64,000 bases of DNA, from NCBI GenBank assembly GCA_003220535.1, contig QHSU01000059.1, positions 124,001-188,000 on the forward strand. The letters are read 5' to 3'. This stretch comes from Candidatus Rokuibacteriota bacterium. GTDB taxonomy: Bacteria > Methylomirabilota > Methylomirabilia > Rokubacteriales > CSP1-6. Shown here one piece after another: positions 19,096 through 28,542 of this stretch (its first letter is position 1; each line of letters opens with the position of its first letter). Under the pieces are notes generated by a model that ran no database searches, was not told the origin of the DNA, and saw only the letters and a list, made by a program, of their open reading frames with translations. The position numbers were made by a program, and so were the translations under genes.

Positions 19096-19120
19096 TCGAT
19101 TTCTGTTCTGGGAGAGGTAT

Positions 19121-19147
19121 CGGAGGGGGCCGTCGAGGCCCCCTCCG
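19121..19147 (-). promoter_or_regulatory. intercistronic hairpin between binding protein and ATPase
   Basis: A perfect 11-bp stem (cggagggggcc / ggccccctccg) with a 5-base loop lies in the 73-base gap between the BMP gene stop (19169) and the ATPase. Such stems often protect the upstream mRNA or partly terminate transcription, keeping the binding protein in excess. No T-run follows. Confidence 0.5.
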
Positions 19148-19168
19148 AAGTTAAGCCCCCCTCCGAGG

Positions 19169-20161
19169 CTATTTAGCCATGTAGTCGGTGACCTTGATTT
19201 TCCCGGCCACGATGTCGGCGCGCGCCTGCTGGAGCCGCTTTTCCATCTCCGGAGTGATCAGGCTGCGGTTGTATTGATCGAGCGAATAGCCGACGCCGCC
19301 CTCGGCGACACCGAGCGAGCGCACGCCGGGCTTCCACGTCCCGTCCTTCGCGGCCTTGAATGTTTCGTAGACGGCGAGATCGACGCGCTTGATCATCGAG
19401 GTCAGGATCGAGCCGGGATGGATGTGGTTCTGGTTCGAGTCGACGCCGATGGCGAGCCGACCCTTGTCCTTGGCGGCCTGGAGGACGCCGAGCCCGGTCG
19501 CGCCCGCGGCGGCGTAGACGACGTCGGCGCCCCGATCGAACTGGCTCCGGGCCAGCTCGCCACCACGCGTCGGATCGTTCCAGGCCGCCGGTGTCGTTCC
19601 CGTCATGTTCTGGAAGACTTCGATCTTCGCGTTGACGTACTTCGCCCCTTCTTCGTAGCCGAGGGCGAATCGCCGGATCAGCGGGATGTCCATGCCGCCG
19701 ACGAAGCCGACCTTGCCGGTCTTCGAGGCCAGCGCGGCCGCCATGCCCACGAGGAACGACCCCTCGTGCTCCTTGAAGACGATCGACTGGACGTTCGGCA
19801 GATCCACGACGGCGTCGACGATGGCGAACTTGAGATTCGGAAATTCCTTGGCGACTTTTTCCATGCCGCTGGCCTGGGAAAAGCCGATTCCCGCGACGAT
19901 CCGGGCGCCCCGACGCGCCATGTTGCGTAGCGCCTGCTCGCGCTGGGCCTCGTTGGTCACCTCGAACTCGCGATACGCGATCCCGGTCTCTTTCTTGAAC
20001 CGCTCGGCGCCGGCGTAGGCGGCCTCGTTGAACGACTTGTCGAACTTCCCGCCCATGTCGAACACGACGGCGGGCACGAAATCCTGGGCGGCGACGGGAC
20101 CGACCAGCGTCATCGCGATGAGGACCAGAACGGCAACGGTGAGTGGTGTCGAGCTCCTCAT
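19169..20161 (-). CDS. BMP family ABC transporter substrate-binding protein (nucleoside-binding)
   Basis: A 330-residue periplasmic or surface protein of the Bmp/Med/PnrA family, which binds purine or pyrimidine nucleosides. It has a signal peptide (VAVLVLIAMTLVGPVAAQ) with no lipobox Cys. Family motifs: VFDMGGKFDKSFNEAAYAG, IAGIGFSQASG-like IVAGIGFSQASG, VGFVGGMDIPLIRRFALGYEEG, DVVYAAAGATGLGVLQAA and GVDSNQNHIHPGSILTSMIK. The ATG at 20161 is chosen for the signal peptide and a GGGAG site upstream; the ORF reads 55 codons further without signal. Divergent from the deoxyribosyltransferase gene. Confidence 0.93.
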   Translation of the reverse strand: MRSSTPLTVAVLVLIAMTLVGPVAAQDFVPAVVFDMGGKFDKSFNEAAYAGAERFKKETGIAYREFEVTNEAQREQALRNMARRGARIVAGIGFSQASGMEKVAKEFPNLKFAIVDAVVDLPNVQSIVFKEHEGSFLVGMAAALASKTGKVGFVGGMDIPLIRRFALGYEEGAKYVNAKIEVFQNMTGTTPAAWNDPTRGGELARSQFDRGADVVYAAAGATGLGVLQAAKDKGRLAIGVDSNQNHIHPGSILTSMIKRVDLAVYETFKAAKDGTWKPGVRSLGVAEGGVGYSLDQYNRSLITPEMEKRLQQARADIVAGKIKVTDYMAK

Positions 20162-20372
20162 GGGTTCGGCTCCCTTTGGGCGATCAGGTCCCGGCCGCTC
20201 ACGCTCCGCACTCGTCGGCGATCGGCCCCGATGATAGCGCATCTCGAAGAGGGCTTCGCCCAGATGGGGATGCGCCGGCGGGGGCCGGCCGTCGAACGGG
20301 CGGCTTCGACCCGCGCCCTGGCGCACCGGCTAGCGAGGCGTGCGCGATTCGGCTACGCTCAGGGCCCAAAGC

Positions 20373-20891
20373 ATGAAGGGCAGGGCGCGGATTTACATGG
20401 CGAGTCCCCTGGGCTTTTCCGAGGCCGGCCGGCACTTCTACAACTCGGTGCTCGTTCCGTTCGTGGCGAGTCTCGGCTACCACGTGCTCGACCCCTGGAC
20501 GCTGACCGACCCGCGGAAGATCGAGGCCGTTCAGCGCATGCCCTACGGGCCGAAGAGGCGGGAGGCGTGGCGCAAGCTCAATCGACGGATGGGAGCGACC
20601 AACCAGGCGGCGATCGACGACGCGCACGGGGTGGTCGCGATCCTCGACGGCACCGACGTGGACAGCGGCACCGCGGCGGAGATCGGCTACGCGTTCGCCC
20701 GCGGGAAGCTCATCGTCGGCTACCGCGGCGATTTCCGCCTGAGCGCCGACAACGAGGGCAGCACCGTCAATCTCCAGGTCGAGTTTTTCATTCACGCGAG
20801 CGGCGGTGCTATCGTGAGTCGCTACGAGGATCTGGAGCTGCGCCTGCGCCGCTTGCGCGCGCCGCGGCGTCCGAGAGGGGGAACGGCATGA
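20373..20891 (+). CDS. nucleoside 2-deoxyribosyltransferase family protein
   Basis: A 172-residue protein starting ARIYMASPLGFSEAGRHFYN, with GVVAILDGTDVDSGTAAEIGYAFARGK: the D-x-x-D and the catalytic Glu of the D-S-G-T-x-x-E-I-G-x-A motif of nucleoside deoxyribosyltransferases. These exchange bases between 2'-deoxynucleosides, or hydrolyse deoxynucleoside monophosphates. The ATG at 20373 is 33 bases inside the longest frame. It overlaps the acid phosphatase start by 4 bases (ATGA) and is divergent from the nucleoside-binding protein, so nucleotide salvage is a coherent reading. Confidence 0.85.
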   Translation: MKGRARIYMASPLGFSEAGRHFYNSVLVPFVASLGYHVLDPWTLTDPRKIEAVQRMPYGPKRREAWRKLNRRMGATNQAAIDDAHGVVAILDGTDVDSGTAAEIGYAFARGKLIVGYRGDFRLSADNEGSTVNLQVEFFIHASGGAIVSRYEDLELRLRRLRAPRRPRGGTA

Positions 20892-21766
20892 CCGCCGCGA
20901 TCGGCAATCGCCCATGGGGCAGGTGGCTGGCGATCCTGGTCTTGTTCGTGGCGCTGGGATCGACGGCACCGGTCCTGGCCCAGCAGGCTCCGGATCCGCC
21001 CGCCAGCGACCTTCTCAACGCCGTCCTCTGGATGCAGCGGTCGGTCGAGTACAAGGCCAGCGCCCTCACGGCCTTCGCGCTGGCCCGGATCCGTCTCGAC
21101 CAGGCGCTGGCGGACACGACCTGGACCGGCGCGCCGAAGGAGCAGACCGGCGCCTACCAGGCTCTTCCGCCTGCGGTGATCCTCGACATCGATGAGACGA
21201 TCCTCGACAATTCGGGCTATCAGGCGTGGATGACGCTCAAGGGCACGAGCTTCGACCCGAAGACCTGGAACGCGTACGTCAACACGGTGACGTCGGTGCC
21301 CATCCCCGGCGCGCTCGAGTTCGCCAAGTACGCCGACGCGAAGGGCGTGAAGGTGTTCTACATCACCAACCGGACGGCCGAGGAAGAGCCGGCGACACGC
21401 AAGAACCTCGAGAAGTTCGGCTTCCCCATGGGCGGCAACGTCGATACGGTGCTCCCGACCCGGAAGCAGCCGGATTGGGGTTCCGCCAAAGGCACGCGCC
21501 GCGCCTACGTCGCCAAGACCTACCGCGTTCTCCTGAATATCGGCGACAACTTCGGCGATTTCGTCGACGAGTACCGCGGCACCGAGACCGAGCGCTTGAA
21601 GGTCATGGAGCAGCACAAGGATCGCTGGGGGCGCGAGTGGATCATGATCTCGAACCCGAGCTACGGCTCCTTCGAATCGGCGCCCTTCGGCCACGATTTC
21701 AAGCGGCCCGAAGGCGAGAGGCGCAAGTTGAAGCGGGGCGTGCTGGACGCCTGGCCGGGCCCATGA
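20888..21766 (+). CDS. secreted HAD-family acid phosphatase (e(P4)/class C-like)
   Basis: A 292-residue exported phosphatase. The signal peptide spans residues 12-31 (cut near VLAQQ); unlike Haemophilus e(P4), no lipobox cysteine is present. The HAD core is LDIDETILDN (Asp100, Asp102 and Thr104), FYITNRTAEEE, a Lys in the KGTRRAY region and NIGDNFGDF. Such enzymes release phosphate and nucleosides from 5'-nucleotides or NMN outside the inner membrane. Translationally coupled to the deoxyribosyltransferase upstream (ATGA) and to an MFS protein downstream (ATGA). It fits as the first step feeding the BMP-type nucleoside importer next door. Confidence 0.88.
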   Translation: MTAAIGNRPWGRWLAILVLFVALGSTAPVLAQQAPDPPASDLLNAVLWMQRSVEYKASALTAFALARIRLDQALADTTWTGAPKEQTGAYQALPPAVILDIDETILDNSGYQAWMTLKGTSFDPKTWNAYVNTVTSVPIPGALEFAKYADAKGVKVFYITNRTAEEEPATRKNLEKFGFPMGGNVDTVLPTRKQPDWGSAKGTRRAYVAKTYRVLLNIGDNFGDFVDEYRGTETERLKVMEQHKDRWGREWIMISNPSYGSFESAPFGHDFKRPEGERRKLKRGVLDAWPGP

Positions 21767-23001
21767 GCGGGACCGGGACCCTGAGCGGTGTCCACACCCG
21801 CATGACGAACGCGAGCCCCACCGCGTTGCTGCTCAACGTCGGGCACGCCCTCGACCATCTCTTCCTGTTGATCTTCGCCACCGCCGTGTCCGCGATCGCC
21901 GCCGAGTGGGGAATGCTCTGGCAAGACTTGATGCCCTACGCGGTGGGCGCCTTCGTGCTGTTCGGCCTTGGCTCGCTCCCCGCCGGCCGCCTCGGTGACC
22001 TGTGGGGGCGTCGCGCGATGATGGTGATCTTCTTCCTCGGCATGGGTCTTTCCGGCCTGCTCATCGCCGCGGTGCCCGGCGCGTGGTCGCTGGCCCTCGC
22101 GCTCACGCTCATGGGAGCGTTCTCGTCGATCTATCACCCGGTGGGCATCCCCATGCTCGTGCAGAACGTGACGAATCCCGGGTTCACCATCGGCCTCAAC
22201 GGGCTCGCCGGCAACCTCGGCATCGCCATCGCCGCCGTCCTGACAGGCTTCCTCGTGAAATACGCCGGCTGGCGCACCGCCTTCGCCGTGCCCGGCCTGA
22301 TCGCGCTCACGTGCGGGGTGGTCTTCGTGCTGGTGGTCCCGCGAGAGGATACGCCGCCCTCCCGGCGCCCCCGGAAGATGGTGGACCTCCCCCGCTCGAT
22401 GCTGGCGCGCGTGCTGACCGTGATGACGCTGGCCGCCATCACCAGCAGCCTCATCTTCAATTTCACGACGAACGGCAACGGCCAGCTCCTCGCCGAGCGG
22501 CTGCACGGGATCGTCGACGATCCCGCTACGCTCGGCGCGCTGCTCGCGGCTGTCTACACGGTCGCTTCGCTCGCTCAGCTCGTGGTCGGCAAGCTGATCG
22601 ACCGGGTGCCGCTGAAGTGGGTGTACCTGCCGATGGCGGCCGGGCAGGTGCCGCTGTTCCTCGTCGCTTCGCAAGTCACCGGCTGGCCGCACTACGTCGC
22701 CATGTTGTTGTTCATGGTCTTCGTCTTCGGGGCAATCCCGTTCATCGACGCCATGATCGTGCAGTACGTCGACGATCGGATGCGGTCGCGCGTGGCCGGA
22801 ATCCGGTTGGCGGTCGGGTTCGGCGTCAGCTCGCTCGCGGTATACCTGCTGGGCCCGACGGTCAAGGCTGCCGGCTTCACCACGCTCCTGACCGTGCTGG
22901 CGGCGCTGGCGACCCTCACCACGCTGTTCGTGTCGTTTCTGCCGAGCCAGGCTCCGAAGGCCTCGACCGTTCCTCTGCCGGCGGCCGAACCGGCGGGCTA
23001 G
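21763..23001 (+). CDS. MFS transporter
   Basis: A 412-residue major facilitator with about 12 helices. The loop signature is [15 protein letters not shown], and the N-terminal [13 protein letters not shown] with [29 protein letters not shown] is like fosmidomycin-resistance/NarK-type exporters. Start ATG at 21763 overlaps the phosphatase stop (ATGA); an internal ATG at 21802 ([11 protein letters not shown]) is also plausible. The substrate is unknown; the operon position suggests export or import of a nucleotide breakdown product, but this is a guess. Confidence 0.83.
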   Translation: MSGTGTLSGVHTRMTNASPTALLLNVGHALDHLFLLIFATAVSAIAAEWGMLWQDLMPYAVGAFVLFGLGSLPAGRLGDLWGRRAMMVIFFLGMGLSGLLIAAVPGAWSLALALTLMGAFSSIYHPVGIPMLVQNVTNPGFTIGLNGLAGNLGIAIAAVLTGFLVKYAGWRTAFAVPGLIALTCGVVFVLVVPREDTPPSRRPRKMVDLPRSMLARVLTVMTLAAITSSLIFNFTTNGNGQLLAERLHGIVDDPATLGALLAAVYTVASLAQLVVGKLIDRVPLKWVYLPMAAGQVPLFLVASQVTGWPHYVAMLLFMVFVFGAIPFIDAMIVQYVDDRMRSRVAGIRLAVGFGVSSLAVYLLGPTVKAAGFTTLLTVLAALATLTTLFVSFLPSQAPKASTVPLPAAEPAG

Positions 23002-23042
23002 ACGGTCGGCGCGGAACCGAGCCGCGTGACCGCAAGACGCTG

Positions 23043-23981
23043 ATGGCGCTGTCCCGATATCAGCGCTTCACGCGAGCCGAATGGGCTCGACTGCGCGCAG
23101 ATACTCCGCTGACCCTCACCGAAGACGACCTGACCCACCTTCGCGGGCTCAACGAGCGCGTCTCGCTCGACGAGGTCGCCGAGATCTACCTGCCACTCTC
23201 GCGGCTGCTCAATCTCCACATCGGCGCGAGCCAGGCGCTGCACGGCTCGACCGCCGCCTTCTTGAACACGAAGATGGCGAAGCCGCCGTTCGTCATCGGG
23301 CTGGCTGGTAGCGTCGCCGTCGGGAAGAGCACGACGGCTCGTATCCTGAGAACCCTGCTGGCGCGCTGGCCGAATCACCCGCACGTCGACCTGGTGGCCA
23401 CCGACGGCTTCCTGCACCCCCGGCGGGTTCTCGAGGAGCGCGGAATCTTGCAGCGCAAGGGGTTCCCCGAAAGCTACGATCTCCGCGCGCTCATCCGGTT
23501 CCTGTCGGAGGTCAAGGCGGGTCGGGCCGAGCTCGCCGTCCCCGTCTACTCGCATCTCACGTACGACATCGAGCCCGATCACTTTCAGGCCATTCGCCAG
23601 CCCGACGTGCTGATCGTCGAGGGTTTGAACATCCTGCAAGCAGGTGACCGGGCAGCGCGGCCGTCCCGGCACCTCAGCTTCGCCTCGGACTTCTTCGATT
23701 TCACGATCTACGTCGATGCCGAGATCAGGGCCATCCGCCAGTGGTACGTCGAGCGCTTCTTCGCGCTGCGGAAGACGGCCTTTCAGGACCCGTTGTCGTA
23801 TTTCCACCGCTACGCCGATCTCACCGACGAGGAGGCGGAGACGGTAGCGACCCGTATCTGGCGAGAGATCAACGAGCCGAATCTCCTCGAGAACATCCTG
23901 CCCACGCGCGACCGCGCCAACCTGATTCTCGAGAAAGGCCTGGATCACACCGTACAGCTCGTGCGCCTCCGCAAGCTCTAG
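23043..23981 (+). CDS. coaA: type I pantothenate kinase
   Basis: A 312-residue kinase (E. coli CoaA has 316) that phosphorylates pantothenate in the first step of CoA synthesis. The Walker A loop GSVAVGKST is at 89-97. [12 protein letters not shown], the RKGFPESYD loop, [22 protein letters not shown] and the C-terminal [17 protein letters not shown] are all CoaA hallmarks. The N-terminal [13 protein letters not shown] is also typical. It starts 41 bases after the MFS gene and ends before a large inverted repeat. Confidence 0.96.
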   Translation: MALSRYQRFTRAEWARLRADTPLTLTEDDLTHLRGLNERVSLDEVAEIYLPLSRLLNLHIGASQALHGSTAAFLNTKMAKPPFVIGLAGSVAVGKSTTARILRTLLARWPNHPHVDLVATDGFLHPRRVLEERGILQRKGFPESYDLRALIRFLSEVKAGRAELAVPVYSHLTYDIEPDHFQAIRQPDVLIVEGLNILQAGDRAARPSRHLSFASDFFDFTIYVDAEIRAIRQWYVERFFALRKTAFQDPLSYFHRYADLTDEEAETVATRIWREINEPNLLENILPTRDRANLILEKGLDHTVQLVRLRKL

Positions 23982-24030
23982 CGACGACGTGGTTCTAAGG
24001 CAAGGCAATCGAACACGCACCGAGATTGAC

Positions 24031-24183
24031 CGGGGAGGGGATCCGGCCGGGGGACGGGGGGTCCCGGCTGGGATCCGTGGAGTCAGGCTCGTCCGCGTGT
24101 GGCGCGTACCATCTACACGACCCGGATCGCAGCAGTCGGATCCCAGCCGGCACCCCCCGTCCCCCGGCCGGCTCCCCTCCCCG
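24031..24183. repeat. long inverted repeat (47-base arms) between convergent genes
   Basis: Arms at 24031-24077 and 24137-24183 are reverse complements with 2 mismatches in 47; the loop is 59 bases (24078-24136). The arms begin cggggaggggatccggccgg. It fills the gap between coaA (plus, ends 23981) and the enolase-family gene (minus, stop at 24189), so it could end transcription from both sides. Its size is far beyond an ordinary terminator. Confidence 0.9.
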
Positions 24184-24188
24184 CCGCC

Positions 24189-25355
24189 TCACTCGCGCGC
24201 GTGGCGACGCACGAAGTCTTCGTTGACCGTGATGCCGAGGCCCGGGCGGTCGGGGATCTCGAGCTGTCCGTCGGCCACGGTGAATTTCTCGTGGACCAGG
24301 TCGTGCAGGAGCGGGTTGGCGCCGAGCGAGTACTCGAGGATGAACCCGGCGGTCTGGCTCGCGGCGAGGGCGACGCCCGCCGCGAACGCCGGCGCGCCGG
24401 ACCAGAGGTGCGGCGCCAGGCGCAGGTTGTACGACGCGGCGATCGCGCCGATGCGCACGCCCTCGGTGAGGCCTCCGGCGATCGCCAGGTCGGGCTGGAG
24501 CACGTCGGCGGCGCGCAGCTCGGCAAGCTCGCGGAAGTCGTGCCGGGTGAACTCGCTCTCGCCGGTGGCGATCGGCACCGCCGAGGCGCGGCGCACCTCG
24601 GCGAGGCCGGTCTTGTCGTCGGCGGTCACCGGCTCTTCGAGCCAGTAGAGGTCGCAGTCTTCGACCATCCGGCAGAACGCCTTGGCTTCCGACACCGTCC
24701 AGGTGCCGTGGGCGTCGGCCATCAGCTTCACGCCGGGCCCGAGCGCCCGGCGCGCGGCACGTACGCGCGCCGCCGACTGCCGTGGCTCGCCGTCCATCAC
24801 GCCGACGCGCATCTTCACGGCGCGGAACCCCGCTTTGTCGACGTAGCCGAGCAGCTGCTTGCCGATGTGGGCCTCGTCGGCCCAGCCGCCGGAGGCGTAC
24901 GCCGGCATCCGTTCGGCGCGGCGCCCGCCAAGCAGGCGCCAGACGGGCGCGCCGAGCGCCTTGCCCAGGAGATCCCAGAGCGCCAGGTCGACGCCGGCGA
25001 TCGCCGAGATGGAAAGGCCCCGCCGCCCGAGCTGCGGGAGGACGTGGCCGCGGTCGAGGGCATAGCCCTCGCGCGGCGTGTTGTACATCACGTCCCAGAG
25101 GCGGCTCACGTCGCGCGGGTCCTGCCCGACGAGCAGCGGCGCATAGTCGCGGTTGATGATGGTGGCCAGCCCGTACGCCGACGACGCGCTGCCGACGCCG
25201 GCCTTCGCCTCGCCCCAGCCGACGAGGCCGCTGTCCGTCTCCACCTTCACGACGACGGAGTCGAACGACGCGATGCGACCGAAGTCGCTGATGTGCTGCC
25301 GCTCGTACGGAATCGGGACGTGCACCCACGTCGCCTGAACGCTCGTGATCTTCAT
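24189..25355 (-). CDS. mandelate racemase/muconate lactonizing enzyme family protein
   Basis: A 388-residue enolase-superfamily protein. Barrel motifs: K-x-R base (AVKMRVG), metal strands MADAHGTW, YWLEEPV and IATGESE, then QPDLAIAGG and the HLWSG histidine. The DAHGTW motif and HLWS resemble mandelate racemase and acid-sugar dehydratases. The ATG at 25355 (MKITSVQATW) begins the capping domain; upstream frame is an extension through an inverted repeat. The gene stands alone, with a long inverted repeat on each side. Confidence 0.88.
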   Translation of the reverse strand: MKITSVQATWVHVPIPYERQHISDFGRIASFDSVVVKVETDSGLVGWGEAKAGVGSASSAYGLATIINRDYAPLLVGQDPRDVSRLWDVMYNTPREGYALDRGHVLPQLGRRGLSISAIAGVDLALWDLLGKALGAPVWRLLGGRRAERMPAYASGGWADEAHIGKQLLGYVDKAGFRAVKMRVGVMDGEPRQSAARVRAARRALGPGVKLMADAHGTWTVSEAKAFCRMVEDCDLYWLEEPVTADDKTGLAEVRRASAVPIATGESEFTRHDFRELAELRAADVLQPDLAIAGGLTEGVRIGAIAASYNLRLAPHLWSGAPAFAAGVALAASQTAGFILEYSLGANPLLHDLVHEKFTVADGQLEIPDRPGLGITVNEDFVRRHARE

Positions 25356-25401
25356 TCCGGGGAGCGTAGAGCTTCCTTGCCGGACGCGCAACCGTCGGCG
25401 T

Positions 25402-25564
25402 CGGCCGGTCGTGGGGCAGGGTGGCGGGTGGGGTCGCTCGACCACGCCGCACGCGTTCGCCTACCCTTTGCGGCTGGGCTCCATCCGGGCGCGGCGTGTC
25501 CGTCGCCGCGTTGCGGGAACGGGTCTCGTCGACCCCGCCCGCCACCCTGCCCCACGACCGGCCG
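25402..25564. repeat. long inverted repeat (35-base arms) between divergent genes
   Basis: Arms at 25402-25436 and 25530-25564 pair with one mismatch in 35, with a 93-base loop. The arms include ggtcgtggggcagggtggcg. It lies between the enolase-family gene (start 25355, minus) and the dienelactone hydrolase (start 25651, plus), that is over both promoters. Its sequence is unrelated to the repeat at 24031. The rest of the 295-base gap carries only a promoter-like patch near 25599-25619. Confidence 0.9.
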
Positions 25565-25650
25565 GTTTCCGTCGAGGACATCTCGGACTGGCGGGCATTG
25601 CGTGATTCGGCTACTCTCAATGCTCAATGCAGGTCCCCCAGGAGGGAACA

Positions 25651-26526
25651 ATGGCGACGGATCGCCTCGACTTCGAGCTTCAGAGCCTCAGGCCGCCGAC
25701 GGAGTTTTCGCGGCGGGGGTTTTTGACGACGAGTCTGATCGCGGGGTTCACGCTGGCGACCGGCCCCGTCAACGCGCAGAGCGTCATCACCACCGACGCC
25801 AGCGGCCTCACCGCGGGCGAGGTGAAGGTCCCGGTGCCCGACGGCCAGCTTCCCGCCTACCGGGCGATGCCGGCGACGGGCGGGCCGTTCCCGACCGTGC
25901 TGGTCGTGCAGGAGATCTTCGGCGTCCACGAGCACATCAAGGACGTCTGCCGCCGCTTCGCCAAGCTCGGCTACTACGCCGTGGCGCCCGAGCTCTTCGC
26001 CCGGGCCGCCGACGTCACGAAGCTCACGTCGATCGACGAAGGCCGCGCCGCGGCCGCCAAGGTCGGCGACAAGCAGGTCATGGCCGACCTGGACTCGGCG
26101 ACGGCCTTCGCGAAATCCGAGAAGGGCGACACCGCACGACTCGGTATCACCGGCTTCTGCTACGGCGGCCGGGTCGTCTGGCTCTACTCGGCACACAGTC
26201 CCCAGCTGAAGGCCGGGGTCGGCTGGTACGGCCGTTTGACTGGCCCGACCAACGATCTGCAGCCGAAGCACCCGCTCGATCTGGTCGACAGCTTGAAGGC
26301 GCCCGTGCTGGGCCTTTACGGCGGCGCGGACCAGGGCATCCCGAACACGGACGTCGAGAAGATGCAGGCGGCGCTGAAGGCGGCCAAAAAGCCGTCCGAG
26401 ATCGTGCTCTATGACGGTGCGCCCCACGGGTTCCACGCCGATTACCGGCCGAGTTATCGCGAGACGCCTGCGAAGGACGGTTGGCAGCGCCTGCGCACGT
26501 GGTTCCAGCAGAACGGAGTCGCGTGA
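25651..26526 (+). CDS. Tat-exported dienelactone hydrolase family protein
   Basis: A 291-residue alpha/beta hydrolase (carboxymethylenebutenolidase type). The N terminus carries [14 protein letters not shown] (twin arginines at 21-22), a Tat signal probably cut near VNAQ. The catalytic triad is Cys in GFCYGG (in place of Ser), Asp in YGGADQGIP and His in [29 protein letters not shown] is the dienelactone hydrolase entry motif. It hydrolyses lactones such as dienelactone in chloroaromatic routes, or other esters, here in the periplasm. ATG at 25651 follows an AGGAGGG site. It is coupled to the LLM gene (TGATG). Confidence 0.9.
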   Translation: MATDRLDFELQSLRPPTEFSRRGFLTTSLIAGFTLATGPVNAQSVITTDASGLTAGEVKVPVPDGQLPAYRAMPATGGPFPTVLVVQEIFGVHEHIKDVCRRFAKLGYYAVAPELFARAADVTKLTSIDEGRAAAAKVGDKQVMADLDSATAFAKSEKGDTARLGITGFCYGGRVVWLYSAHSPQLKAGVGWYGRLTGPTNDLQPKHPLDLVDSLKAPVLGLYGGADQGIPNTDVEKMQAALKAAKKPSEIVLYDGAPHGFHADYRPSYRETPAKDGWQRLRTWFQQNGVA

Positions 26527-27542
26527 TGCGTTTCGGGATCTTCGGAAGCGCGCAGGCGAAGCGGGGCGGACCCGACGTCGACAGCGGCGCCGGGTTCCGG
26601 GAGTTCGTCGAGAACAACGTCCGGGCCGAGGCGCTCGGCTACGTGAGCTCCTTCGTCGTCGAGCACCACTTCACCGGCTTCGGCCAGATCTCGGCGACCT
26701 TGAACTTGCTGACCTGGGTCGGAGCGCGGACGACGACGCTGCGGCTCGGCACCGCCGTGATCACGCTGCCCTGGCACAACCCCGTGCTGCTGGCCGAGCA
26801 GATCGCGACCATGGACCTGCTGTCGGGCGGCCGAGTCGACTTCGGCATCGGTCAGGGCTACCGCCACAACGAGTTCGCCGGATTCTGCATTCCCATGGAG
26901 GAGGCGGACGAGCGCTTCGACGAATCGCTCGAGGTGCTTCTCAAGGCGTGGACGTCGGATCAACCGTGGTCCCACCGCGGCAAGTACTGGCAGTTCGAGA
27001 ACGTCGTCGTCGAGCCCCCGACAGCGCAGAAGCCGCATCCGCCGCTCTGGATGGGCGCCGGGCGCCCGCAATCGATCAAGAAGGTCGCCGGGCTCGGCTA
27101 CAACCTTCTCCTCGACCAGTTCGCGCCCATCGACCAGATCGGCGAGCGGATCGCCCTCTTCAAGGCCGAGGTGGAAGCGCGCGGTCGCCCCTTCGACCCG
27201 ATGAGCGTCGCGGTCACCCGCTCCATCAACGTCGCGATGACTGCTGCCGAGCGGCAGAAGGCGCTCGAGACCCGCCTGGCGGCGCGCCGACGCGTCCACG
27301 ACCTGGCCCAGCGTCCGGACGGGCAGAACAAGTCGACCATCCTGACCTACGCGAATACGCTCGAGGCCGCCGAGGCCGGCGCGCTCTACGGCACGCCCGA
27401 CGAGATCGCCGCCAAGCTCCAGGCGCTGCGTGACGGCGGGGCGGAGTACGTCCTGCTCAACAGCACGGGCGGGATCGAGACACTGCGCCGCTTCGCGAAG
27501 GAGATCATGCCCGCGTTCGCCGGCGAGCCCGCGCTCCGGTAG
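26526..27542 (+). CDS. LLM class flavin-dependent oxidoreductase
   Basis: A 338-residue luciferase-like monooxygenase. Typical pieces: FVVEHHFTGFGQISATLNLL, LRLGTAVITLPWHNPVLLAEQIATMDLLSGGRVDFGIGQGY, then HRGKYWQFENVVVEPP and KPHPPLWMGAGRPQSI. The EHH and the GRVDFGIGQGYRHNEF loop match LLM enzymes with two-component FMN reductases. The ATG at 26526 shares its A with the dienelactone hydrolase stop. With that hydrolase the pair could oxidise a ring and open the resulting lactone, but the substrate is not known. Confidence 0.88.
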   Translation: MRFGIFGSAQAKRGGPDVDSGAGFREFVENNVRAEALGYVSSFVVEHHFTGFGQISATLNLLTWVGARTTTLRLGTAVITLPWHNPVLLAEQIATMDLLSGGRVDFGIGQGYRHNEFAGFCIPMEEADERFDESLEVLLKAWTSDQPWSHRGKYWQFENVVVEPPTAQKPHPPLWMGAGRPQSIKKVAGLGYNLLLDQFAPIDQIGERIALFKAEVEARGRPFDPMSVAVTRSINVAMTAAERQKALETRLAARRRVHDLAQRPDGQNKSTILTYANTLEAAEAGALYGTPDEIAAKLQALRDGGAEYVLLNSTGGIETLRRFAKEIMPAFAGEPALR

Positions 27543-27552
27543 GGGTTCTCGC

Positions 27553-28542
27553 TCAGGGCTTGAGGACGAGCTTTCCCATCACCTGGCCGCTCTCGAGCAG
27601 TGCCTGGGCGCGCCCGGCCTCGGCCAGCGGTACCCGTTCTTGGATCGGCGGGCGGATCGCGCCGTCGCTCAGCATGCGCAGCAGCGCCAGCGTCGCGCCG
27701 CGCCGCGACTCGGCGTCGTCGTCGAACGTGTGCATCGAGAACAGCCTGAGCGCGGGGCTCAGGCCGGACTTTCGCATCGTCGGCACCACGTCAGCGTCGG
27801 GCCAACCGTCGAGGGAGCCGTAGAGGATCACCAGACCGAGCGGGGCCAGGTGCTGGAAGAGCCGAGCGAAGCGCGGCCCACCCACCGGATCGAGGATGAG
27901 GTCGACCCCATCGCCGCCGGTCGCCGCCGCGATCCGCTCGTCCAGCCCCGCCTCGCGGTAGTTGATCGCGACGGTCGCTCCTTGAGCCAGCGCGAACTCC
28001 GCTTTGTCCTTCGAGCCGGCGAGGGCGATCACCCGCTTGCCGCTCGCGCGCGCGAGGTGGACGAGCGCCGACCCGATGCCGCCCGCCGCCGCCTGCACCA
28101 GGACCGACTCGTAGCGGAATCCGCGAGTGGCGCTGTGGAGCAGGTGATAGGCGACCTGATAGGCGGCGAGCGTGGCGACGGCGTCGAGATCGACACCCGG
28201 GGGAACGACATAGACGGCGTGCTCGGCGACGGCGATGTACTCGGCGTAGCAGCCCCCGCGGTGCACGAGCTCGCGCGCCGACACGTAGACGGGCTGGCCG
28301 ACGCGCCGCGTGCGAACGTCGGCGCCGGCCTCCACGATCACGCCGCTCATCTCGATGCCGGGAATCGCCGGCAAGGGCGGCATCCACCCGTAGGTGCCGC
28401 GCCGCACGAGCACCTCGGGCATGTTGACGCCGATGGCGTGGGCTTTCACGAGCACGTCGCTCGGCCCGGCCACCGGCGTCGGCAGGTCGACGTAGGCGAG
28501 CACCTCGGGCCCGCCCGTTTTCGTGATCTGAATCGCCTTCAT
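27553..28542 (-). CDS. zinc-independent quinone oxidoreductase/alcohol dehydrogenase-like (MDR) protein
   Basis: A 329-residue medium-chain dehydrogenase of the NADPH:quinone reductase type. MKAIQITKTGGPEVLAYVDLP is the usual start; the cofactor motif is VQAAAGGIGSALVHLARASG, followed by VIALAGSKDKAEFA and GLVILYGS. The structural zinc cysteines are absent, as expected for quinone reductases. The ATG overlaps the stop of the HpaB-like gene (ATGA). It is the last gene of the LLM - binding protein - HpaB operon and could reduce a quinone formed by the hydroxylase. Confidence 0.9.
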   Translation of the reverse strand: MKAIQITKTGGPEVLAYVDLPTPVAGPSDVLVKAHAIGVNMPEVLVRRGTYGWMPPLPAIPGIEMSGVIVEAGADVRTRRVGQPVYVSARELVHRGGCYAEYIAVAEHAVYVVPPGVDLDAVATLAAYQVAYHLLHSATRGFRYESVLVQAAAGGIGSALVHLARASGKRVIALAGSKDKAEFALAQGATVAINYREAGLDERIAAATGGDGVDLILDPVGGPRFARLFQHLAPLGLVILYGSLDGWPDADVVPTMRKSGLSPALRLFSMHTFDDDAESRRGATLALLRMLSDGAIRPPIQERVPLAEAGRAQALLESGQVMGKLVLKP

